A stretch of 64,000 nucleotides of DNA from Brachionus manjavacas (Eukaryota > Rotifera > Eurotatoria > Ploima > Brachionidae), in contig JAHQIY010000015.1 in NCBI GenBank assembly GCA_019054805.1, positions 1,248,001-1,312,000 of the forward strand. Direction: 5' to 3'. The number at the start of each line of letters is the position of its first letter. The first letter of the stretch is position 1. The translations under genes were made by a program, and so were the position numbers. This document shows, piece by piece, positions 35,210-45,810 of the stretch. The notes under the pieces are model-generated. The model made no database searches, was not told the DNA's origin, and saw only the letters and a program-made list of their open reading frames with translations.

Positions 35210-37516
35210 TTATTTAAATCGAAATTAATTATATTGAATTAAATGAAAAGCATGAATTTAATAAAAATTAATTACTCAAGTTGATAAAAAGCTACAAGCA
35301 TCAGAAGAATACATTTGACATTAAAAGGTAATAACAAAAAAAAACACAAAAAAATCTATTTGGAAATTTTATTTTCTTAAAAGTGAGAAATAAACATAAA
35401 TATTAAATTAAAATTTTAAAAAAGATAATCATTTATGGTTTATTTTATTTTTTGATTAAAAATATGGAAGAGTAAATGATAATTAGATCAAAATTATGTT
35501 ATAAAAGATAAAAACATATAAATATTTTTTTATTTAAATACAATTAATAAATAAAATGAATGAATTTGAATAACTTTAATGTTCTAATATATTTTTGATA
35601 TTCTTAAAAATTATGCACAAATAAACTTGTGTGTAATTCAAAAACTAAGAATTTTTATTTATTTTGAAATAATTTTTTATAAGTTTTTTAATGTGAATTG
35701 TCTTATAATATTTTTTTAATGTTTATCTGATCTCCGTTCTCTAATGACATCTTTCTCCTATTCAAATTATGGTTAATTTTATTGCCTGTTTTCTTGAATT
35801 ATTTTTTAAATTAATTATTTTAGAAAATTTAACATTTTTAAATAAAAAATTATCTAAGGGAAATTTAAAGGATTGAAATTACTGTTAAAATTTAAATTAG
35901 AAATATTTTAATCATATAAAATGCAAAAATTATTGAAATTTAAGCAAAGAGTAAATATTTTTGGTAGTAATCATGAAAAAAAAATTAAAAAATTATTTTT
36001 AGCGTTTATTTTTATACCTGGAATCATTCTTTGTGTAATTAAAAGTAATAAAATCCAAGCAAAAAGAAAACAATTTTTTAATAAGCAAAATTTTATCATG
36101 TTATGTTAGTATAAGTAAATTTTTATAACCTTTTAAGTTTAAATAATAAAAAATAATTTTTATTAACCAAAAAGTGTTATTTACGAACAGAGTTGCTTGA
36201 GAGCCATGTCACTTAAAGTTTCATTTTCCAAGTTTTCAAGTCAAATTCATAAAAACTAATAAATTGTTGAAACAAAAGCATTTTAATTATTATTTAACGC
36301 ATTCAAAAGCTTAAATTATTGTTTTATGTTAACAAGACTTTAAGTCAATGTCAAGGAATTTTTTTTCAAATTCATATCATTACTTTGACTTGAAATGAAA
36401 CTAAAAAGAAAAAGGGCACCACTTAGACGCTATTTTCATCCAACTAAATCTAAAAAATCGAAATTCAAATAAAATAAATCAAATATTTTTCTACAAATTT
36501 TTCAATTAAATGGCAAATTACTTTTTTAATAAAATTTTCTATTTTTTATAACAAAAAATCCTAAAAAAAAATGCGTTATTCAATTTTTTCTCTCGAATAT
36601 CTTATCATAAATTAAATTTTAGCAATCAGCTGACAAATTAAGATACATTTTTAGAGAACAAAAATAAAAAAAAATTTAATAGATATTAGTATTCTATTTT
36701 GGAATACAAATGGTCATTGGAATAAACTCTTTAGATCAAAACGATTAAAAAAAATCAGAATCGATTTAATTATAATTTCATAATTATGATATCAGTTATT
36801 TTTAAATTTTCATATTTTATTCCATGACTTTCTCTTCTATTTTTAGTTTCCCACATTTTGAACAATAAAATCCCAGGCTAAATGCTTCACTTTGAAGCTT
36901 TTTTGGTCTGTTTCCGAGTTAAATTTAGAGGGAGAACTAGTAAATTCTATTTTTTTCTCAATTTGGTAAAAACTGCCTTATGAATCATTCTAGGTGAGTC
37001 AGATGTAATTTGACACAAATGGCAAAAAAATAGCGAACTCACAAGTTTTGGCAAGATTTATTTTTGGCAAAAGATTGGTCAAGTTTTTCTTTTAGAATAA
37101 TCACGTTTTTATTTGATTCACTTGAATTTCAAGAATTTTATTTATCAAAGATTGCATACATAAGACAAAAAAAAGAGTCAACGCTTGCAAGTCTAATAAG
37201 GATAATACTTAGTTTGAAAAAAAAAATTTTTTTAAATTAAAATTTTTCTCTTAACTTTCTCTCTTTGATTCAAAGCGCCGAGGAAGAAGAACTAGCGTTG
37301 TTAGACACAAGCTCTGAGCGAAACTCAACCTTTTGCATTTGGCGCTCAGTTTTTCCTAATCCCATTTTCCAACGTCTCAGCTATTTCATAATAATTTCAA
37401 ATTATGATAATTTTATCCCCATTTGGCGAAATCGCTTCTGAAAATTTCCTTAAATAACATCTCATAAGCTCTTCTATAAAAATAGAATTTTAGGTATTCC
37501 TAAAAATTCCACAACA
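35210..37516. other. Non-coding region upstream of USP1
   Basis: Mostly A/T-rich. A 62-codon frame at 35921-36109 has a basic/one-helix/basic layout with LFLAFIFIPGIILCVIK, but composition alone can explain it. A loose inverted repeat of AGTTTCATTT...CAAGTCAAA lies near 36219 and 36390. The less A/T-rich stretch at 37275-37380 just upstream of USP1 is likely promoter or 5' UTR. Confidence 0.45.
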
Positions 37517-40500
37517 ATGCACACAAAGCTCATAGATTCAAACATAAATAAGCCGACCTTTGGCTCGGTCGACATTAGCACAGAATTTGCCCGGCCCAGC
37601 ACCAAACGAATCCGGCACCCCGAAGTGAACAAATTGATCTCGCCCGAAACAACCATGGAGCACTCGAGGCCCAAGAGACTATGCTCGGTCAAGTCGTCAC
37701 CAGTCCTTTCTCAAATATTTCAAAATACGGACAAAAAAAATCTAATTGAAAGTTTGAACATAATCGAGCCGGAGAAAAAAAATGCCAGCAGCCGGCCGAC
37801 CCGTGCCAGTCCGACCAAATTAAGCAGAAACTCAAGTTGTTCTGATTTAAAGAGCAAAAAAGCGCCCGGTCAAACGGCAGCTCGCAACTCGTTCACTTGT
37901 CTCAGAAACCTTGGTAGTACATGCTATATCAATTGCGTAATTCAAGTAATGCGCTATACACCCGGGTTTGTCCTCTCAATTGGTCGTCTTAATAAACAAA
38001 TCGAATTCCTAAAATCTCTGGTAATTTTTTTAAATGTTTTTTCCAATCTTTATTATTCCAAAATTTTTCATTGACTAAAAAATAATTTAAAATATATTTG
38101 ACTGAAGACAGCTAAAAAAATTTAATCTAGAAAAAAAAAAAAATTTAGTTGAAATTTTTTAGCTAATTTTTATTCTAATTAGTTTCACTTAAATCTAGTT
38201 CTTTGGTCTTGAATGCATGTTTTTCTTTCTACTGAACAAAGCCACGAGTCAAAGTATGGATGGCTTTATTTGACACAAAAATAAAATTAACTGAAATACA
38301 AGATAAAAAATTATTTAAAAAATTTACCGAGTTGAGCACACAGTGCTGGGTCTGTTGGAATGTCTGGTGAGGTGTCCGGTGCGCTTTTGATGCAATTATT
38401 TATAGATTCCTATTTCAAAAAAATAATTCTGTATTTCTGATCTTTTATTTTTATTATTTAGACAAAAGAAAAAATTTTATTTTTTGTTCAATATTTGAAA
38501 TATATTTTTTGATGTTTCAAAAAGTATTATTTTGTTATTAATTATAAAAAATATGAAAAACAGCAATAAAATTGTTTTATCCAAAAAAGAAAAAAACGTA
38601 GTAAAACAAAAGTCAAAGAAAATGATGTTAACAAAAGATTAATAACTGCTTAGCTATTGAATTAAAAAAACCTAATAACAAAACAATTTATTAAGAACCC
38701 ATGTTTACATAAATTTCAATTTTGTAATTAAGAAATAGCAAATTTTGGTGACCTGTGAATCAGGTGTATAAAATCATCATTTTTTTTTAAGATAATATAA
38801 AAAAAATTGAAAAAATATGTCAATTTTATAAAGTTTTTAAATATTTATTCCCAAAACATACATTTCATCCTTTGGCTAATAAAAGAAAAATTGAAATTTT
38901 TGCACTTAAGTTTCTCACGAATAGAACAAAAAATTACGAGGACAGAATTTTTAAAATTCAGATAATTTTTAAGTTTTGCATAGGCTAGTTGTTACAGCAT
39001 GTCAAAATCTTTAAAACACAATTAAAATCCTTTTGGCATTCAATAATTTAATCGAAGCATTATTTACTCTTTAAAAATACTTAAATCTGTTTTGCATAAA
39101 GTTTAACTTTTAAGCATACTAATAACTAAAATTCATACTAAAATAACTAAAAAAAACATAATATTAAATGACATCATTTTTTTCAAAAAAATAAAATCGA
39201 TTTATTTTAAAAATTAAAAATTTACTTCCAAAAATAATTTTGAAATTTTAATTCTAATAAATTTTTTATCAATACTTTCAAGATTTTTTTTTAAATAACA
39301 CAAATATCTTGAATAGACTTTTTTTTATTTTATGATTATTTTATTTATTTTAAATTCGATTCAACTAAATTAAAAAAATATTCAAATATTGATTTTTTTG
39401 TAAGAAACTATTATGTATTAAACATTTATTGTATGCTTAAATTTTTTTTGTAATCTTGAGTTTTTATGAATGCTTTTTATATTAGGTATTTTTTGATTAA
39501 ATATTTTAAACCAAATAAATTTTTAAGTATGCTAATTAATACTTTAAAGTTTGTTGATAATGTAAACTCGTTTTGTGAACTACGGCCTATTTTTATATTT
39601 TTTTTGGTTGACCACGAGTAACAAAAAGTTTTTAAATAGAAAATTATTCTTTTTCACAGAAGGATTCATTTTTGGAATAAAAATTTTGTTCTGTCACCGA
39701 ATCCTTAGTATTAGGCAATATTTTTTAAAGCTTATAAATTAACAATTATCGGTTAAAAGTGAGCATTTTAAACAGGATTTTTTTTCTCAATAAAATATTT
39801 TAATAAAAAAAATACTAAAAATTCTCTTTTTTCTATTAAGAATAGTCCAAACTCAACTTGACTAATTATACTATTTGAATATTTTTTTATAAACTTTAGT
39901 TATAAAATAACAAAATTCAAATTTACCAAAAAAAATCATTTTCCATACAAAAATAAATTTTTTTCCTTTAAAAAAAAAGAAAAATGCGGAAATCGACACC
40001 GAACTAAACAGAAACAATGACATCGCTTTTGTGAAAAGCCTCCACGAAGTAAAGAAAATTGAAAAAAATTCCCTAAAATAATGGTCTACTTTTATTCAGC
40101 TTTTAGTTGAGATGTCCAAAATGGAGCAGTCGGACCGTCGACCAATTTACACACCAAGAAAATTCGTCAACACAGTATGGACCTTGCTGAGCTTTTGGTC
40201 CGACGGCAGCCAACAAGACGCGCACGAATTTCTCCAATACACAATCCACTTTATAAACGAATGTGATCTGTCCCTGCGCAAGCTACAGCAACAATACCAC
40301 TCGGACCAACCAGCCGATGAAGCAAAGCCAAAGCGCGTTGCGCGCAAAACAGCAAGACAAGCTGACAAAATTACTCTGACCACAAGTAACCCTCTGCTCT
40401 TGGTCACAGACGAGTCATCCAGCTCTTCAGTTTCATCCTCGTGTTCATCATCGGCCTCATCTACATCAGCCGTGTCGGCACCCATTTTCCGCTTAAAATC

Positions 40501-43152
40501 AGCGCCCAACACCACCAACACCATTCACACAGAAGCGAATTTATTGCGCACACCGACCAAAGGAGGCGCCAGCTCCTTCAATATAACCATGCTAGACTCG
40601 AACCTAAACTCTAAAAAAGAGTCCGAAGAAGAGCTTATTTTTCGACCCTTGATCAAATCAGACACATTGACCAATAAATCAGCCATTAAAAAAATCAGTC
40701 CCATTCTGACCGATAGTGACCTAGTGTCCAAACGACTCAAGGAGACTTTAAATTCATCGCCCTTTAAATTGGCGCACGAATGCAATCGGAATGGTTTTGT
40801 AAACGACTCCGATTGCATTATCATTATGGACAGTGATGATGAGGTGTATTTCATGGACGACAATGAAGCAATGCCCCCATTGCCCACAAATTCACAGCTA
40901 TGCGAGAGCTTTGCGCTCAAAAAATGCTATGTTTTACTGGAAAGGATTAAACTCGATCAAATAAGAGAGCCAAGTGTTGAGAGGACCAGTCCTGCCAAGC
41001 TAGAGATCAAGCCTCCAAAAAAAATAAAAAGGACCAGACCTGTGGAAAATTCTGTGATTTTGATGGACTTGGACGCAATTACCAGTGTATCAGCTGCGCG
41101 CAGCAACTCTTCATCAAACTCTGAGTCGCTAAGCTTGCGCAAACTGCGCTCTAGCATATCCGGGTCATGTCTCAAGCAAAATGTGGTGTCAACTCCACCG
41201 AGCCCGGCCGAGCTGCTGCGCAAATACTCGGTCGGGTCAGGCTACACATGCGAAATGGACAAGTTGTTCAAAGGATCCTCAGTGACTGTGACACAATGTT
41301 TAGAGTGTGAAAATTTGAGGAAGTGTCCCGAGTCGTTCTACGACCGGTCGATTCCTTTGGAAACCACAGAGAATGAGGACGAGTCCAGTTGCTGGATTGT
41401 CAAATGCCTCAGCAATGAGTCCTATTTGAACGAGAATTCCAAGTACATGTGTGATCAATGTGCTTCTAAACAAGAAGCCAAAATACAAACTCTATACACG
41501 CACATGCCAAACATTTTAGTGTTACATTTGTTGTCCTATGGGATCACGTCTAGTGATGACGGAAATTTGAATACGAGAAAACTGTCGAACAGGCTGCGTT
41601 TGGTCAACTATTTTGATTTTGAGTGCAAAAATGACGACATTTACACACAAAAATCTGACCGGCTTAAGCACCAATTTAAGTTGTTCGCGGTCGTAATGCA
41701 TAGTGGGGTGTCTTTGAACAGTGGTCATTACACTGCATTTGTCAACTATAAGATCATATGCCAAAATGTTCAAGAATTTGGTAAAGTTTAATTTTTTTAC
41801 CACATATTGTCATAAGGAGAAAAAATAAAGAAAAACTCGAAAATCATTAAAAACACATAAAAATAATGATTATCACACAATAAGATTTTAAATTTTATAA
41901 ATCAATACAATATGAATTTAACTTCAAATTTAAATTTGGAAATTTTTCGTTAATGTGCTATTTGTATTTATTTATGTATTTCTTATAGATAGAAAAAAAT
42001 TATCGAAACATTTTTTCGCTATTTTTCTATCTAATAATACTGTATTGAATGTTTTATTTGGTAAATAGTTTAAAATTTTGATTTTTTTTTTATGAAAGCT
42101 GACAAGAATCTTTATTTTTTTCTAGCTTCAAATTATTTAAAAAAATGAATTTTAAAAAAGGTTTTGAGTATTTTTTATTATAAAATAAAATGCACACAGA
42201 AATAAATGTCAAAAGTGCTTAAAATAATTTTTTTAAAGCTTTTTTTGAACCTTCATTTTGATGAATTAATTTGAAGTAAAAATTAAAAAAATACATATTA
42301 CAGTTCTGCTGAATAAATGACAGTTCTGGATATTTCAAGAGTAAAACTTAATATTGTGATTTTCAGTTTATTATTAAATCATAAAATTATTAAAAAATAA
42401 CAAAATTTTGATTAATTGTAAATTTTAATTTAATTATGAAACCGGTAAAATTAATTTTTCACAATGTTTGAATTTAATTTGAGAAAAAAATTCTTTTAAG
42501 TCATTGATATCAAGATATTCTGATATTTGATTTATTTGACATTCAACTAAAAATTTTCAATTAATTGTTATGAAAATGATTTTAAAATTTTTAACTTAAT
42601 TTAACTTAAATAGAAACCTTTGCAATAATTTTTCGACAATTTTTATTTTAACAATTAAATTTAATAAAAGGTGGTCTTTTTTATTAAATTTAATTGTTAA
42701 AATAATTTGGTCTTGAATAAAAATTGATTTCTTACATCTTGCTTTTAAAATTGCTCTTTTTTTAATAAGAAATGTAATACCCAAATAAAAAAGATGGTTT
42801 TAATTTTTATGCATTAATTATTAAAATATCACCTTAAGTTTTATTTCTAAGTAAAAATAGTAAATTTAAATGAAAAATCATTGTGACAAATCAGTACAGT
42901 ACTATAGAAATAATGTCTATTATGTGTATCTTTTTCAATTATTTATATCATTTATTTTTAGATGATTCAATGAAATTAGGTGCAGTTGAAAGACCCAAAG
43001 AGAATTCTGAAAAAAATTTTCTTGATGCAGAATGGTTGCATTTTGATGATACAAAAGTAAAATCGTTATCTAATACAGAGTTTCAGCGCAAAATAATCGA
43101 CTCGAACTACGATTCACCTTACATTTTATTTTATGTGAAAGAATCGATTTGA
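37517..43152 (+). CDS. USP1: USP1 ubiquitin-specific protease
   Basis: USP1 removes monoubiquitin from FANCD2 and PCNA in DNA-damage tolerance, activated by UAF1/WDR48. Exons 37517-38020, 39980-40048, 40100-41780 and 42962-43152 join in phase for 814 residues. The catalytic Cys box is LRNLGSTCYINCVIQ (residues about 132-146). SDGSQQDAHEFLQ follows. The Cys-pair fingers are CLECENLRKC and CDQCASK, the His box is HSGVSLNSGHYTAF, and the catalytic Asp is in EWLHFDDTKV near the C-terminus, ending PYILFYVKE as in human USP1. A Ser-rich, SUMO-like acidic insert (IIIMDSDDEV) lies in the long third exon. The human insert holding the Gly-Gly autocleavage site between the His and Asp boxes is missing; only about 35 residues lie there. 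Introns 1 and 3 are unusually long (1,959 and 1,181 bp). Confidence 0.93.
38229..38409 (-). CDS. Two antisense coding-like exons in USP1 intron 1 (partial, unrecognised)
   Basis: On the minus strand a G+C-rich piece at 38409-38328 follows a TAG acceptor. It reads INNCIKSAPDTSPDIPTDPA then LCAQL, and ends on a GTAAAT donor. A 37-bp intron ending TTTCAG leads to 38290-38229, which continues in phase as NFIFVSNKAIHTLTRGFVQ and a stop. The local G+C content, both splice sites and the maintained frame suggest the last two exons of a small nested gene. No upstream exon or start codon was found, so it may be partial or decayed. Family not recognised. Confidence 0.4.
42644..42704. repeat. USP1: Perfect 26-bp inverted repeat in USP1 intron 3
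   Basis: Arms 42644-42669 and 42679-42704 are exact reverse complements (TATTTTAACAATTAAATTTA plus six more bases) around a 9-nt loop, GGTGGTCTT. In RNA it would form a long A/U hairpin inside the intron. Perfect pairing over 26 bp suggests recent origin or constraint. Confidence 0.85.
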
Positions 43153-44192
43153 ATGCATGTTTCTTTTGTATTTTATCCATGCCCGGTTTTGGTCCAGATG
43201 ATTTATTAAAAAAATAAGTTGTTTTTTTTTATTCGGTTCGTGATGTGACGTTTTATTGGCAAGACGTTGGGTATTTTATGTAAAAAATGAAATGGAGCTA
43301 TCAACTTGGTTCGGTTATTAGTAAAAATATTTAGAATTCTCAAGCTTAAGTTATTTATTTTACATTTTCGTTTTTTTTATTTTAAAAAATTTAATAAATT
43401 TCTAAAAGCCTAAAGCAAAAATTTAATTCACTTATTATCACCTTTATATAACAAACCAAGCGAATTTCCAAAATAAAGAAAATGCATTCGCTCTAGTGCT
43501 TTTCCAAGAGGGTCACAAAAATTTTAGTTAAGGTTTAATAAAAAGAAATTTAAAAAAGAATTTAAATTAAAAGCTCAATCATAAAAATCGGTTATTAAAG
43601 CAATAGCCATTTTCCATTCTTTGGAAAATTTTTATTTAGAAGCCATCACTTAGAAATTCGGTGATTTTGACTCAAAAAATGAATTTAATTCAATTTTTAT
43701 TAGTGTCGAATGTAATAAAGAATTCTATTATAGATTTGTTAAATACACTATTTACTTCAATTTTCGTATAATATTATTAATAATAATATTTTTTCAAATC
43801 ACGTGACTAAAAATTGAATAAATAAAAAAAAAAATTATTTTAAGATTCATTTTCAATTTCGATTTTTTAATTTTTGGGAAACTGAACAAAATGAGCTTAA
43901 GCTATAATTTGAGCTTTTTTTGTGACTGTCAATTACGATTGAGTTTTTTGTCCCAAATTTTTAAAAATTTCCGAAAATTTTCCTTCTTACCAAATATTTT
44001 TTATTTCCTTTTTCTTTTAAAAATATCATTAAATTTCTTATTTTTTTTAACTAGTAAAATTTTACCAAGCTCAATAAGGAATAAAATTACTGAAAAATTA
44101 AACTCGTCTACCAAGAATACTTAAAAAATTATACAAAAAGATTACATCAAAGAATGGAGATATCTTGTAATGAAATAAAAATTTCAAAATAT
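43153..44192. other. Spacer between USP1 and ZCCHC9
   Basis: Contains the USP1 3' UTR. A Phe/Leu-rich frame at 43891-44124 starts with ATG and would encode a 77-residue hydrophobic protein, but its composition follows the A/T bias and no homologue comes to mind. A short AT palindrome lies near 43768-43790. Confidence 0.45.
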
Positions 44193-45122
44193 TTATTTAA
44201 ATACAATCGATTTTTTCTTTCTAGTAGTTTCTTTCTCTTTTTTATTGTCCTCTTCATCTGATAATATTTCAAAATTGTCCTTTTTCTTCAGCTTTTTTAC
44301 TAACTTTGTCTCGTTCATTAAATCTATTATTTTTTTTTTAATTTAAACTTGACAATTAGTTAAAAAAATACTTTGTTTCTGAACTTCCGGACAATCTCTA
44401 TAATAATGTTCTACAGACCCACATGATTTACAGCAACCCCCTTAAAAAATAAAAAACAAAATTAAATTAATTTTTAAATTCAAAATAATACCATTTGGAT
44501 ACAATCCTTTCGGATTATCCGGACATTGTTTGGTCAAATGTCCCATTTCATGACAGATGAAGCATTTGGCATATGGAAATACGCCAGGCTCCAATCTGAC
44601 TTTGCATTGATTTATCGAATGCTCAGTTGATCCACATTTGTAGCAAATCCCAGCTGCTTGTTCTTGATCTTTATCCATATCAGGACATTGATTTATCATA
44701 TGGCCAGGCTTTCGGCACTTAAAGCACACTCTTTTCTGTTCTCGGTCAGTTTTTCGTTCCTCGCGACGCTGGCTACTCCGTCCTTCGCGTAAAATTTGCT
44801 CTAAATACTCTTGGTGAGTTATTTTACCCTTGTTTTTAAGATCGGTTAATCGATCCATTACTTCTTTATCCACAGACTTGGCAAATTTCCTCATCACATA
44901 ATTGGTCTCAAGTTTTCTATTTCCTGAGTGATAATTGTTCCCCATTGAATCCTTAATTTTTCTGTCTAACAAATTCCTGTGGAATTGCTTCTTGGTTTCC
45001 AATTCGCTTTGGTTCTGTTCGGATGTTTCGGCAAACATAGAGCTCCATTCCGTTGCATTCTCAGGCTTTTTTTTGTCTTCTTTTTTCTCTCTAATACCAT
45101 TCTTTCTAGCAAATCTCGTCAT
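44193..45122 (-). CDS. ZCCHC9: ZCCHC9, nucleolar CCHC zinc-knuckle protein
   Basis: A zinc-knuckle RNA-binding protein of the nucleolus/ribosome-biogenesis type. Exons 45122-44492, 44440-44372 and 44323-44193 join in phase for 276 residues, close to the human length. The N-terminus is Lys/Glu-rich. Four CCHC knuckles follow: CFKCRKPGHMINQC, CYKCGSTEHSINQC, CFICHEMGHLTKQC and, after the first splice, CKSCGSVEHYYRDC. The diagnostic CPDNPKGLYPNG links knuckles three and four exactly as in the vertebrate protein. The tail is Lys-rich with an acidic patch (LSDEEDN). It shares a 165-bp intergenic region with MRPS6. Confidence 0.95.
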
Positions 45123-45287
45123 TTTAGAATTATTATTTTATAATGAATTTGTTTAAATTATTTTGCACGAAAAGCATGAGTTTAGCTCTTAACCTATACA
45201 GACAAATTAAATTTCATATTTTTGTTAATAATAACTTTGCATTATTTCAAATATAAAAGCTTTTTTTATTTAAAAAAAACACTAAAA
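45123..45287. promoter_or_regulatory. Bidirectional promoter region of ZCCHC9 and MRPS6
   Basis: Only 165 bp separate the two divergent start codons, so both promoters and 5' UTRs must lie here. No clear TATA box stands out from the A/T-rich sequence. Both products serve ribosome formation (nucleolar and mitochondrial), so co-regulation is plausible. Confidence 0.6.
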
Positions 45288-45810
45288 ATGCCTGCCTATG
45301 AACTTTTTTTAATAATTAAAAATCTACCAAGAGTAAGTTATCCGAATCAATTTAAGAGTCTAAAATTTTTTATTAAAGCCCGAACTGGTTCAATCGATAA
45401 AAAGAGGCGCTGAATTGATCCTGAAAAATGATGGAATTATCCGCTCATTTGAAAATTTGGGACACAAAAATTTGCCTTATAGAATTAAATCAAGCGAAGG
45501 ATACCATACCGAGGGAAAGTAAAGATTTAAACTTTTCTAATTAAAACTAGTCTTATTTTTATCAAGCTATATGCTAATAAAGTTTGATCTTCCTCGTTCT
45601 AATGTAAATAGTGTGACATCAGAAATAAGAAAAGACGTTGACTTTCTTCGATCCGGAATTTCAACACTCAAAGAACTAGATGAAAGTTTTGATGCAGAGT
45701 GCAGATGTTTAGAACGAGGAAAATTTATGAAATTCCCATTCAACTTTGAGAAACCGATGACTGCATGGGACAAAAAGAAAGTTTTCAAGAATTATGGTCT
45801 TCGTTTGTAA
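45288..45810 (+). CDS. MRPS6: Mitochondrial small-subunit ribosomal protein bS6m
   Basis: Part of the mitochondrial 28S subunit. Exons 45288-45332, 45379-45518 and 45567-45810 join in phase to 142 residues. The family start MPAYELFLIIKNLPRPEL matches bS6m, and ENLGHKNLPYRIK is the conserved strand-loop. After the second splice, YMLIKFDLPRSNVNSV and EIRKDVDFLR give the second half of the ferredoxin-like fold. The C-terminal 40 residues are longer than a bacterial S6 tail, as is usual in animals. The first exon is very short (15 codons), so the start is fixed by the splice phase and the MPxYEL motif. Confidence 0.95.

Noticed and set aside
35921..36109. 62-codon frame with a faint resemblance to COX6A
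   Set aside because: Only a PG within a hydrophobic helix matches; the conserved C-terminal part is missing and the composition is explained by A/T bias.
37276..37381. Short antisense frame (MGLGKTERQMQKVEF...) upstream of USP1
   Set aside because: Only about 30 codons with no partner exon; more likely USP1 promoter or 5' UTR sequence.
43891..44124. 77-codon hydrophobic frame
   Set aside because: Phe/Leu/Ile/Lys-rich as expected from T-rich DNA; no splice context or known family.
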